A DNA stretch of 64,000 bases. Origin: Microvirga brassicacearum. Its GTDB lineage: Bacteria > Pseudomonadota > Alphaproteobacteria > Rhizobiales > Beijerinckiaceae. Positions 52,775 to 60,327 of the stretch are shown here, piece by piece. The notes under the pieces were generated by a model. The model saw only the letters and a program-made list of their open reading frames with translations. It was not told the DNA's origin and made no database searches. Numbering within the stretch: the stretch's first letter is position 1; every line of letters starts with the position of its first letter. Location: NCBI RefSeq assembly GCF_008757455.1, contig NZ_VCMV01000013.1, forward strand, positions 509,237 through 573,236. Reading direction: 5' to 3'. The translations under genes and the position numbers were made by a program.

Positions 52775-53464
52775 ATGGCCGATCAGAAAAACGACACCAA
52801 CAAAACCCCGCCGCAGAGCAAAGACGGCCAAGGGGGTGACGCTTCGAAATCCGTCCAGAGCGCCACCTTGGCATCCCACACGTCCAAGCCGCTCGGCGGA
52901 CAGGTCACGGATCGCAACCGGGGCCAAACCGCGACCGGCGGTCAGGACCGAGGGGGCGCACTCGACGCAGCAAGAGATGGCGCGGGCGGAATAACGGAGA
53001 GCGCTCGCGAAACAGCCGGAGCGGTGAAAGAGAAGGCCAGCGAGGCGCTTGAGGGCGCAACCGAATGGGCCGAGGATACCTATGGCCGCGTGTCGGAGTG
53101 GGCCTCCGACGCTTATGAATCGAGGAGCGAGCGCCTTGCCCGGATGCGGCAGCGGTCGGCCCAATCCGCGCGCCGCGTGACCGGAGGCGTTCAGGAATAC
53201 GTGTCGGAAAATCCGATGGTGGTCGGCTTGGTCGCACTCGCGGCGGGTCTGCTCATCGGTGCCCTGCTGCCGCGGACCAGACGCGAGAATGAGGCTTTTG
53301 GCGAGTGGGCCGACGAGTTACGCCATCAGGGGGTCCGCTACGCCCGCGAGGCGACCCAGAAGGGCCGCGAGTTCGTGGAAGAAACCTTCGAAGGCGAAGA
53401 TCCTCGGTTCAGCAAGCATGAAAGTGAATTCAAGCCTGACCGTGAGGGCATGAACCGGCATTGA
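52775..53464 (+). CDS. Envelope protein with C-terminal glycine-zipper helix (DUF883/YtxH-like)
   Basis: A 229-residue protein: a Gln/Gly/Ser-rich, probably disordered first 70 residues (SKDGQGGDASKSVQSATLAS), an amphipathic helix region (ESARETAGAVKEKASEALEG, TYGRVSEWASDAYESRSERL), and one membrane segment MVVGLVALAAGLLIGALLP with a small-residue zipper, then a charged tail (GREFVEETFEGEDPRFSKHE). The layout resembles DUF883/ElaB-type membrane-anchored proteins. The ATG follows AGGAG. It closes the operon, which ends in a strong terminator. Confidence 0.72.
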   Translation: MADQKNDTNKTPPQSKDGQGGDASKSVQSATLASHTSKPLGGQVTDRNRGQTATGGQDRGGALDAARDGAGGITESARETAGAVKEKASEALEGATEWAEDTYGRVSEWASDAYESRSERLARMRQRSAQSARRVTGGVQEYVSENPMVVGLVALAAGLLIGALLPRTRRENEAFGEWADELRHQGVRYAREATQKGREFVEETFEGEDPRFSKHESEFKPDREGMNRH

Positions 53465-53480
53465 TGCCACTTCACCCGAA

Positions 53481-53514
53481 CGAGAAAAAGCGCCGGCGCC
53501 GGCGCTTTTTCTCG
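53481..53514. terminator. Terminator after the envelope operon (perfect palindrome)
   Basis: A perfect 34-base palindrome: CGAGAAAAAGCGCCGGC joined directly to its reverse complement, with A and T runs at its ends. It can terminate transcription in both directions. Confidence 0.85.
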
Positions 53515-53826
53515 TTTACGGGCCACGGTGGCTTTGAATCAAAACGGCCACGGCGAAAAGATGCGCGTACATTCGGCGTCATCCCCTCGGCATCGTGACC
53601 GCGTCCAATGGAGCATTGCCCCATCGGCTAAACGGGAAATGGGGGCGACTGCGGGCCTTTTCAAGGGCTTCTCGCCAGAGAAGCTTCATTCCCCGTTTAC
53701 CGTAATGGAGCAAATGCTTGACGTAGCGGTGCTTTCGGCGGAACGCGTGGCCTTGTCCTCACGTTCACCAAGTGTTCGCGCCAGTGTTGTTTTGTTCGGC
53801 AGGTGGCGCTGGCCGGGAGTAGTGCA
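53515..53826 (+). promoter_or_regulatory. Intergenic region with exact EcfG promoter before the response regulator
   Basis: No protein-coding gene is supported here. GGAAC at 53740-53744, 17 bases, CGTT at 53762-53765 form an exact EcfG-type promoter 62 bases before the GTG at 53827. The remainder (53515-53735) shows no recognisable structure apart from a short hairpin, GGGCCTTTTCAAGGGCTTCT at about 53656-53675. Confidence 0.6.
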
Positions 53827-54183
53827 GTGCGCGTACTTATTTTGGAAGACGACCCGTTCATCGCCATGGACCTCCAATACATCCTCGAAGGTGACGGTCA
53901 CCAGGTGGTGGGAGCGGTCACGTCCGCGGGCGACGCCAGGGCCCATCTGTCGGAGGATCTGGATTATGCCCTGCTCGATGTGGACGTGGCAGACGGCAAG
54001 AGCTTTGCCATCGCGGAGGAGTTGCGGGACCGCCGCATCCCCTTTGCGTTCGTTTCGGCGTCGCCGCCCTCGGATATTCCCGAACCGCTAAGAGCGATGG
54101 ACTTTATTCCAAAACCCTATGAGGAAGCGACGATCTTGCGGTCGGTAGACCGTTGTTGCGAACTCGTGGGAAAGCCAAACTGA
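53827..54183 (+). CDS. Single-domain response regulator 1
   Basis: A 118-residue receiver domain with no output domain. Acidic pair LEDD (about residues 5-8), phospho-acceptor Asp in YALLDVDVADG (about residue 53), conserved Ser in IPFAFVSASPPSDI and Lys in MDFIPKPYEE are present. The PFAFVSA segment is close to the FATGUY motif of stress-response single-domain regulators. The GTG at 53827 is chosen because GGGAG is 7 bases upstream. An exact EcfG promoter precedes it. It could act as a phosphate sink or modulate the PhyR pathway; this is inference. Confidence 0.85.
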   Translation: MRVLILEDDPFIAMDLQYILEGDGHQVVGAVTSAGDARAHLSEDLDYALLDVDVADGKSFAIAEELRDRRIPFAFVSASPPSDIPEPLRAMDFIPKPYEEATILRSVDRCCELVGKPN

Positions 54184-54280
54184 GCCCAAAGCATCTAGGG
54201 GGCTCCCTGCGGAAATTTCCTCGCGGTCAGGGGGCGGTCTGCCGAATCGGAAACGATGCACAGGTTTTTTCTGACCCGAT

Positions 54281-54306
54281 GGAACGATGTCAACGGGGCT
54301 TGCGTT
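54281..54306 (+). promoter_or_regulatory. EcfG-type promoter (exact, 17-base spacing)
   Basis: GGAAC at 54281-54285, 17 bases, CGTT at 54303-54306, 33 bases before the ATG of the second response regulator (54340). Confidence 0.6.
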
Positions 54307-54339
54307 CGAGAAGTCGTTGCCTAGCCGGTTACGGATTCA

Positions 54340-54786
54340 ATGGCTGAAGACCAGTCCACAGTTCTTTTAGTCGAGGACGAGCCACTTATTCGTCTGTTTC
54401 TCTCCGAGCTTTTGGAGGAGTCGGGTTTCAAGGTCATCGAGGCCGCCAATGCCCTCGAGGCGCAGACGATCCTCGAGGCAGGACGTACCGTCAATGTGCT
54501 CCTGACCGATGTGGATATGCCCTGCGGCAACAGCGGATTTGAACTCGCCCAAACCGTCTGCAAGTGCTGGCCAGATATCGAAATTCTGGTTCTGTCGGGG
54601 CGCCAATGGCCGGCGCGGGGCGACCTTCCGCCCGGTGCGGCATTCCTTGCCAAACCCTGTCCCAACGAGGCGATCGTGTCCCACGTCCAATCGGCGGTTC
54701 TTCGGACCAAACGGGTCCCCCAGCACGAGACCGCGGCCACAAAGACGCCGTCGGCGGACATTCTCCACTTTCCCAAAACGGCTTGA
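54340..54786 (+). CDS. Single-domain response regulator 2
   Basis: A 148-residue protein, almost entirely one receiver domain: VLLVEDEPLIRLFLSELL with the acidic pair (about 8-25), phospho-acceptor Asp in VLLTDVDMPCGNSG (about 57), Ser in ILVLSGRQ, Lys in AAFLAKPCPNEA. The last 25 residues are polar and have no domain. An exact EcfG promoter lies upstream. It differs from regulator 1 in sequence, so the two are not a recent duplication. No kinase is adjacent. Confidence 0.85.
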   Translation: MAEDQSTVLLVEDEPLIRLFLSELLEESGFKVIEAANALEAQTILEAGRTVNVLLTDVDMPCGNSGFELAQTVCKCWPDIEILVLSGRQWPARGDLPPGAAFLAKPCPNEAIVSHVQSAVLRTKRVPQHETAATKTPSADILHFPKTA

Positions 54787-54968
54787 CTGCCTCAAATCGA
54801 TCTTGCTGCCACCCGAGAGCAACCATAAGCTCGAAGGGTATCGAACTCCCGGCCGCAGAGGCGCAGGCTCTTTACGAGTCCCACATCCTCGGCCATAGGC
54901 AGACCAACTGACGGTTCAAAACCCACATCGGGTGACGAGACGTAATTCCATCACTTTCGGAGGACTCC

Positions 54969-55283
54969 ATGGCGACCAAGACCACAGACGGAAAAGCAGC
55001 TGCGAAGAAGCCAGCCGCGGCCAAAGCGGCCGGGTCCAAGCCCAATGCTCTTCAGCAACCCCTTCAGCCGTCCAAGGAGTTGGCCGCTGTGGTGGGTTCC
55101 GCTTCGCTGTCGCGCGGCGAGGTGGTGAGCAAGATGTGGGAATACATCAAGAAGAACAACCTGCAGAACCCCGCCAACAAGCGTGAAATTTTGGCTGACG
55201 CGAAGCTGAAGCCGATCTTCGGCAAGGACAAGGTGACGATGTTCGAGATGAACAAGCACCTCGCCCAGCATCTCAAGAAGTAA
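54969..55283 (+). CDS. SWIB/MDM2-domain protein
   Basis: A 104-residue protein: a Lys/Ala-rich, histone-tail-like N-terminus (KAAAKKPAAAKAAG) and a SWIB domain (LQPSKELAAVVGSASLSRGE, VVSKMWEYIKKNNLQNPANK, ITAD-type IFGKDKVTMFEMNKHLAQHL). SWIB domains are known from eukaryotic chromatin remodellers; bacterial ones occur in several lineages and bind DNA or the nucleoid in Chlamydia. GGAGG lies 7 bases before the ATG. Function here is unknown. Confidence 0.92.
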   Translation: MATKTTDGKAAAKKPAAAKAAGSKPNALQQPLQPSKELAAVVGSASLSRGEVVSKMWEYIKKNNLQNPANKREILADAKLKPIFGKDKVTMFEMNKHLAQHLKK

Positions 55284-55293
55284 CCAGCCGATC

Positions 55294-55914
55294 TCAGGAA
55301 TCCTGCCGCCATTGCGAGAGCGGCAGGATATCCGGCTTCTGCCCTGGAGCCTGCCGCCAGGGATCTACCGCCCACTCCAACCCGGATTTTGTTTCGGCGA
55401 TCACCGCCGTCACGTGTGGATAGCGACCATCGAAGAACAGTCCGCGCGATTGTGGCCGCTCGACGCGATGGTGTGCGAGCAATCCCCGACTTTCCAACTC
55501 GACCAGCAGGCTTGTGGTGTTGGCGGTCTCGTCGACGCAGTCCATTTGCCCGTGTTGGCCCGACATCTGCGGCGGTGACCCTGGACTGTCCGGACGGCCG
55601 CCGAGTTCACGCGCCAATTGCGCGGTGTAAGCCCGTACGATTTCCCCCACTGCTTGCCGCTCTGCCGCGGCCGATTTGCTCGCCTTCAACAGCGCTGCCG
55701 CGCGCGGAATGATGCTGGTGTCGAGCATCACCGATAAACGCCGCGAGCACCCATATCCGTGGCAGGCCACCACACGGCCGGCGTTAGGGGGCGCATAACC
55801 TTGTTCGACGAACCAGCGTCGCGCGGCCTCGCCCGCAGCCATGCCGGGTGTCGCCGCGGCCCAACCGACAAGCGCAAACAAGACCGAGACCGGATATAAC
55901 GGGAATCTCATCAT
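55294..55914 (-). CDS. Secreted protein of unknown function
   Basis: A 206-residue protein with a signal peptide (MMRFPLYPVSVLFALVGWAA, cleavage near MAAG at about 28) and a conserved-looking core: VACHGYGCSRRLSVMLD, MDCVDETANTTSLLVELESR and RGLFFDGRYPHVTAVIAETK. The three cysteines at about 50-120 and an Asp/His-containing end could belong to a thiol enzyme of the transglutaminase or NlpC type, but I cannot confirm a family. It is convergent with the SWIB gene and divergent from dat. Confidence 0.7.
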   Translation of the reverse strand: MMRFPLYPVSVLFALVGWAAATPGMAAGEAARRWFVEQGYAPPNAGRVVACHGYGCSRRLSVMLDTSIIPRAAALLKASKSAAAERQAVGEIVRAYTAQLARELGGRPDSPGSPPQMSGQHGQMDCVDETANTTSLLVELESRGLLAHHRVERPQSRGLFFDGRYPHVTAVIAETKSGLEWAVDPWRQAPGQKPDILPLSQWRQDS

Positions 55915-56008
55915 GCGGCCAATTCCGTTCAGGCTTGCGGTGACGCAGATTTACACTCCGCGCGGCGAGGCTTAGAGGTGGAATGGTTTTGCAAGGTCCG
56001 AGGTTTCC

Positions 56009-56872
56009 ATGGCGCGTGTTGTTTTTCTGAATGGTGCATTCTTGCCTGCCGACGAGGCGAAGGTTTCGGTCATGGACCGGGGCTTCCTGTTCTCCGATGG
56101 CGTCTATGAGGGAGTCGGGATCCTGGGTGGACATCTCGTCGATAACGAGCCGCACCTGGAGCGCTTCGAACGCTCGATGCGTGAGATCCAGATCACGAAC
56201 CCGCATTCCCGCGCCGAGTGGACACGTCTCGAGGAAGAACTGGTGCGTCGGAACGGCGTCGCGGAAGGATTTCTCTATATCCAGATTACGCGCGGGGTGG
56301 CGGAACGAGATTTCATGTTCCCCAAGGCCGTCGATCCGACGGTGATGATGTTCACCCAGGCGAAGTCCATCGCCAATTCGCCGGCGGCCGAGACCGGCGT
56401 CGCGGTGATCACCGTGGAGGATCAGCGCTGGAGACGACGGGACATCAAATCGGTGTCGCTGCTCGCGCAGGTTCTCGCCAAGCAGGCTGCAGGCGATGCG
56501 GGCGCACAGGAGGCGTGGATGGTGGAAGATGGCTTTGTCACCGAGGGCGGCTCCTCGAGCGCCTTCATCGTGACCAAAGCGGGCAACATCGTCGTGCGTC
56601 CCCTGTCGAACGCAATCCTGCCTGGAATCACGCGAAAATCGCTCCTGAGGTTGTCGAAAGAGGCCGGGATCACCCTCGAGGAGCGCCTGTTCACTGTGCA
56701 GGAGGCCTACGATGCCGCGGAAGCCTTTCTGACCAGCGCGTCGAATTTCGTACTGCCTGTCGTGTCCATCGACGGGCGCCCCGTCGGTGATGGTAAGCCA
56801 GGTCCCCTGACGCAAAGATTGCGGCACCTCTATCTCGACATGGCCCGCGTGCCCGCCGAGGCTGCTCAATAG
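56009..56872 (+). CDS. dat: D-amino-acid transaminase
   Basis: A 287-residue class-IV PLP enzyme that interconverts D-amino acids and 2-oxo acids, supplying D-Glu/D-Ala. It begins VVFLNGAFLPADEAKVSVMD with the family phrase RGFLFSDGVYEGVG; the PLP-binding lysine is in RRDIKSVSLLAQVLAKQAA (about residue 146), and the phosphate-binding LPGITRKSLLRL and the TSASNFVLPV segment follow. A branched-chain or ADC-lyase activity cannot be excluded, but the length and motifs fit D-amino-acid transaminase. GAGG is 7 bases before the ATG. Confidence 0.9.
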   Translation: MARVVFLNGAFLPADEAKVSVMDRGFLFSDGVYEGVGILGGHLVDNEPHLERFERSMREIQITNPHSRAEWTRLEEELVRRNGVAEGFLYIQITRGVAERDFMFPKAVDPTVMMFTQAKSIANSPAAETGVAVITVEDQRWRRRDIKSVSLLAQVLAKQAAGDAGAQEAWMVEDGFVTEGGSSSAFIVTKAGNIVVRPLSNAILPGITRKSLLRLSKEAGITLEERLFTVQEAYDAAEAFLTSASNFVLPVVSIDGRPVGDGKPGPLTQRLRHLYLDMARVPAEAAQ

Positions 56873-56878
56873 CCTATC

Positions 56879-56904
56879 GGAACCCAAGCCAAATGTGGTC
56901 CGTT
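56879..56904 (+). promoter_or_regulatory. EcfG-type promoter (exact, 17-base spacing)
   Basis: GGAAC at 56879-56883, 17 bases, CGTT at 56901-56904, 21 bases before the ATG at 56926 of the small secreted protein. Confidence 0.6.
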
Positions 56905-56925
56905 CCTTTCTAAAGGAGCGGATCC

Positions 56926-57249
56926 ATGAAGCGTTTCATTATTGCCGCGGGCGTCCTGGCTTTCGCCGGCGGCGGAGTTCTCGCCCAGACGCCGGTTTTG
57001 CCGCCGCAGGCGCCGAACATGCCCGCACCCAAGGACATGCCTGCGGAAAAAATCGAGCCGCAGGATCCGTCCGAGACAGGTTCGACGCTGAGCGACAAGC
57101 TGCGAAGGAGTGACGGCGTCATCCGGCCGCCTGTCGACGCGACGCCCGAGATGACGGTTCCGGCGCCTGTGCCTGATCCGGGCACCACACCCGTGATCCC
57201 GCCGCCTGGCAGTCCCGGCGCACGGGATCGGACACTGGATCCGAAATAA
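56926..57249 (+). CDS. Small secreted proline-rich protein
   Basis: A 107-residue protein: signal peptide MKRFIIAAGVLAFAGGGVLA followed by a Pro/Ala/Asp-rich chain (VLPPQAPNMPAPKDMPAEKI, STLSDKLRRSDGVIRPPVDA, PVPDPGTTPVIPPPGSPGAR) with no cysteines and no domain. Similar short periplasmic proteins occur in rhizobia; function unknown. AAGGAG lies 7 bases upstream of the ATG and an exact EcfG promoter lies ahead, so it is probably stress-induced. Its 3' end is 6 bases from the convergent coiled-coil gene. Confidence 0.75.
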   Translation: MKRFIIAAGVLAFAGGGVLAQTPVLPPQAPNMPAPKDMPAEKIEPQDPSETGSTLSDKLRRSDGVIRPPVDATPEMTVPAPVPDPGTTPVIPPPGSPGARDRTLDPK

Positions 57250-57255
57250 GTGCTC

Positions 57256-58350
57256 TTACGCCGGCCGCTTGCGTTTTCCCGAGTTTCTGCCGGCGCCTTT
57301 CGCCGATCGGTTGCTGGCTTTGCCGCCGTTCTTCACGCTTTTGCTCTCGCCTTGCGCGGCGGCTTTGCCGGCAGCGAGAATCTGATCGGCCAACTGCTTG
57401 ATCCGCAGGCGCAATTCTTCGTTCTCGGCTGATGCAGTTTGCGCGGCTCGCGCGGCATGTTCTGCCGACTTCGAACGGGCGTTCTCGAGTTGCAGCGCAA
57501 GCGCCGAAAGTTCCATCGCCTTCCCGTCGCGCTCGGCTTCGACCTCGCGAATATGCTGTTCCAGGATCAGGCCTCGTTCCTGCTCGGCGGTCAGGCTCTT
57601 GGCCAGCACAGCCAGCCGCTTCCGCTCGTCCGACAATTCGCTGTGGCGTTCGCTCAAGGCCCGCTCGAAGTCGTCTCCGCGTGCGCTCTGGGTCATCAGG
57701 CGCGTTTCGAGGTCCGAGATCGTGATGCGTTTCGCATCGATTTCACTCAAGGCCGCGGTGAGCGCCGCGTCGATCCTGGCATAGGAGTCCTCGAGTTCGC
57801 CGAGGGTATGGGAGGTGCGGGTCAACTCCGAGGTCGTTACCGAAAGGGAGGCTCGCAACTGATCGCGATCCCGTCTCATGGTCGCGAGTTCGTCGACTGT
57901 CGCCCGGTGGGTAATCTCAAGTGCCGCCAGGATCTCGCGGCGGTCCGCGAGCGCGGCCGTGGTTTCGGCAAGCGATGTTTCGCACGCTGCGAGCGCGCCC
58001 TGCGCCTCAGCCAAATCGCTCCCGAGCCTCACTACCGTCTCGTTGCGTTCGGCAAGCGTGCTGTCGAGGGTCTCAAGGTGCATGGCGCGGCGGCCGAGTT
58101 CCGCCATGCTCTGATGTTTGACGGCCTGTGCCTCTTCGGCCCTTCGCTCGATCCGGCGCTGCAGGACCGCGAACTCCGCGCGCAGATGGTCCTTTTCGGC
58201 GGTCAGTTCGGCAATCGACATGGGAAACAGCGCTTCGGCGCGCCGCCGGGCCAAGCGCTCCGCCCGCTGATTGATGGCCGGAATCATGAGCAGGGCGATC
58301 AGGGTCGCGGCCAAAAACCCCAATACGAAAATCATGACGGTTTCGACCAC
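57256..58350 (-). CDS. Membrane-anchored coiled-coil protein, unknown function
   Basis: About 364 residues: an N-terminal membrane segment (MIFVLGFLAATLIALLMIPA) followed by NQRAERLARRRAEALFPMSI and then a nearly continuous coiled coil to about residue 330 (for example AEEAQAVKHQSMAELGRRAM and SDLETRLMTQSARGDDFERA), and a Lys/Arg/Gly-rich tail ending RNSGKRKRPA. Such proteins are found in Hyphomicrobiales; I know no assigned role. The GTG at 58350 is a guess; the nearest good Shine-Dalgarno is 11 bases ahead and ATG 58335 is an alternative. A structural envelope or cytoskeletal role is possible. Confidence 0.7.
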   Translation of the reverse strand: MVETVMIFVLGFLAATLIALLMIPAINQRAERLARRRAEALFPMSIAELTAEKDHLRAEFAVLQRRIERRAEEAQAVKHQSMAELGRRAMHLETLDSTLAERNETVVRLGSDLAEAQGALAACETSLAETTAALADRREILAALEITHRATVDELATMRRDRDQLRASLSVTTSELTRTSHTLGELEDSYARIDAALTAALSEIDAKRITISDLETRLMTQSARGDDFERALSERHSELSDERKRLAVLAKSLTAEQERGLILEQHIREVEAERDGKAMELSALALQLENARSKSAEHAARAAQTASAENEELRLRIKQLADQILAAGKAAAQGESKSVKNGGKASNRSAKGAGRNSGKRKRPA

Positions 58351-58540
58351 GCGGACACACACTCCAAGGTGCTGCTTGACTCAGAAGCTCAAGCACCTTG
58401 CCTCGTGCCTGCGCGGCTTTCCAGAGCAGTGCTCAAGAAAGCTCGTTGTAGCGCATCCTCGACCGCTTTCCAGCCGGTTGTGATGTCCGGCTGGCCTGAA
58501 AATGCCCCGGATCAACACGTCAAGATTGCCGAACCTTGTC

Positions 58541-59149
58541 CTAGAAGGGATTCCAGGTCGGTTCCGGGGTGAATTTCAGGTAGCCGATATTGACGCCGAG
58601 CCGCGCTCCGACCCCGGTCCGGATGGGGACCACCACCATTTCATCCGCCGCCGCCGCGGTCATGCCGAAGCCGCCGATGAAATAGGCGGAGCCATCGATG
58701 CCGACGAACCTCTTATAAAGCGCGTTGGTGCTGGGCATGTTGTAGACCAGCATCATGGTGCGGGAGCCTTCGCCACCCACATCGAAGCCGAGAGAGGGCC
58801 CCTGCCAGAAAATCGGGCGTTCGCCGGCGTTGCGGGTGAATAATTTGCCTTCGCCATAGCGAAGGCCGCCGAAAAAGGCGCCGGCCGCCTCCTGACCGAG
58901 AATGTAGCCGTTCGGCTCGCCCCACCGACGGACCGCTTCCTGAACCGTCAGGGCGAGGCCGCGAGAGGCCGATCCGAAGAACTGGTGGCCGGATTGGACG
59001 AGATCCTCCGACCGGTAGGAGTTCGGATCGCCGGGGTTCGAATAGGCAGCCCTGGCCGGTTGAAGCGGCTGGGCCGACGCGCCTGACGGGAGAGCACCGA
59101 GAACCGCCACCGCAGTGGCCGCGGCAATGAGCGTGTATCGCGAGCGCAT
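58541..59149 (-). CDS. eipA: EipA-type envelope protein (DUF1134)
   Basis: A 202-residue secreted protein of DUF1134. It has a signal peptide (YTLIAAATAVAVLGALPSGA, cleavage near ASAQ at about 27) and the family core SGHQFFGSASRGLALTVQEA, then FDVGGEGSRTMMLVYNMPST and VPIRTGVGARLGVNIGYLKF. EipA of Brucella is a periplasmic beta-barrel-like protein needed for envelope integrity and is transcriptionally controlled by CtrA there. ctrA itself lies 2 kb away. The ATG at 59149 has AGGAG 8 bases upstream. Confidence 0.9.
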   Translation of the reverse strand: MRSRYTLIAAATAVAVLGALPSGASAQPLQPARAAYSNPGDPNSYRSEDLVQSGHQFFGSASRGLALTVQEAVRRWGEPNGYILGQEAAGAFFGGLRYGEGKLFTRNAGERPIFWQGPSLGFDVGGEGSRTMMLVYNMPSTNALYKRFVGIDGSAYFIGGFGMTAAAADEMVVVPIRTGVGARLGVNIGYLKFTPEPTWNPF

Positions 59150-59312
59150 AGGCAATCTCCTCGCGGGAGACGCCGCTCGGGCGACTCCGCATGAAATTGA
59201 ACGGATGCGGGCAATGTGGTCGAGATCCGTCCAGGGACTTCCGGCGGTTATGCCGCCGATGGTGCGATTTTAAGACCATCAACCCTAATAATCCGTCTAC
59301 GCCGACGTGCCG

Positions 59313-60155
59313 CTAGGACATGGCCTTCGCCGGTGAGCAAGTGACCGGAAGGGACAGCCGCGGTGCGATTGTCGCGTCACCCAAAGCCGCAAAAGGGCCG
59401 TTCAAATAACCGCGATCCGCATGGCCGTAGGTGAGGGGAGGGCCCCCAGGCCCGATCACGACCCCGCCGGCCCGGCTCAGGATGTGATCGCCCGCCGCGG
59501 TGTCCCATTCCATCGTCGGCCCACAGCGCACATAGATATCGGCCTCCCCCGAGGCGATCAGGCAGAATTTCAGCGCCGAGGAGGTCATTCGGCGGGTGCC
59601 GATGGAGAGAGCGGACAGGCATGCTTCGGTCGCGTGGTCGCCATGCCGGCGACTGACAAGGGCGATCAGATCGGATTCCGGAGCCGTGCGGGCACTGACG
59701 GGCCGCCACTCCATGCCGTCATGGCCCTCCGGCGGGATCTCCGCCATCAGCGCCGTATCCCCGGCGATCCAGACGCGCGCCAACGCCGGGGCGGCAACCA
59801 CGGCGGCGACAGGACGGGTGCCATGAATCAGCGCGATATTGACGCTGTATTCTCCGGTGCCGTGAATAAAATCGCCGGTGCCGTCGAGGGGGTCGACGAG
59901 AAAGAAAAATTGGTCCGGCTGCACGTCGCTCGCCGTTTCCTCGGCGACGACCGGCACTCCTGTCCATGCCTCGCCCAGCAGCCGAATGATCAACTGCTCG
60001 GCGGCGAGATCGGCCATTGTGGTGGGAGAGCCGTCTTCCTTGATGCGCTTTTCGATGAAGGCGCATTCCATGCGACGCAGCAGGCGCCCGGCCCCGATGG
60101 CGATCGGCGCCAGGCTCAAGGCGATCGAGTTGGCATCCTGATCATCAAGGCGCAT
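59313..60155 (-). CDS. Inositol-monophosphatase family protein, CysQ-like
   Basis: A 280-residue metal-dependent phosphatase of the inositol monophosphatase/CysQ family. Motifs: VPVVAEETA (about residues 69-77), the metal-binding DPLDGTGDFIHGTGEYSVNI (about 89-108) and WDTAAGDHILSRAGG (about 216-230). The EET plus DPLDGT arrangement and PLTYGH near the end fit 3'(2'),5'-bisphosphate nucleotidase CysQ, which recycles PAP in sulfate assimilation; an inositol phosphatase is possible. It is divergent from chpT across 172 bases. Confidence 0.88.
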   Translation of the reverse strand: MRLDDQDANSIALSLAPIAIGAGRLLRRMECAFIEKRIKEDGSPTTMADLAAEQLIIRLLGEAWTGVPVVAEETASDVQPDQFFFLVDPLDGTGDFIHGTGEYSVNIALIHGTRPVAAVVAAPALARVWIAGDTALMAEIPPEGHDGMEWRPVSARTAPESDLIALVSRRHGDHATEACLSALSIGTRRMTSSALKFCLIASGEADIYVRCGPTMEWDTAAGDHILSRAGGVVIGPGGPPLTYGHADRGYLNGPFAALGDATIAPRLSLPVTCSPAKAMS

Positions 60156-60327
60156 GGTGACTTTGTGCCCGTTCGTGCGAGGCCTGTCGATTCTTTTGCC
60201 CGCTTTTCAAAGAACTCATTGCCGGTTATCCGGGTTCACGTCTTCTTCTCTTCTCGGCTACCTCAAGGCAGTTCGAATCCTCGAACGTCGGTGGATTTAG
60301 CCGAATCACGGTCTTTCTGGAGCCCTC

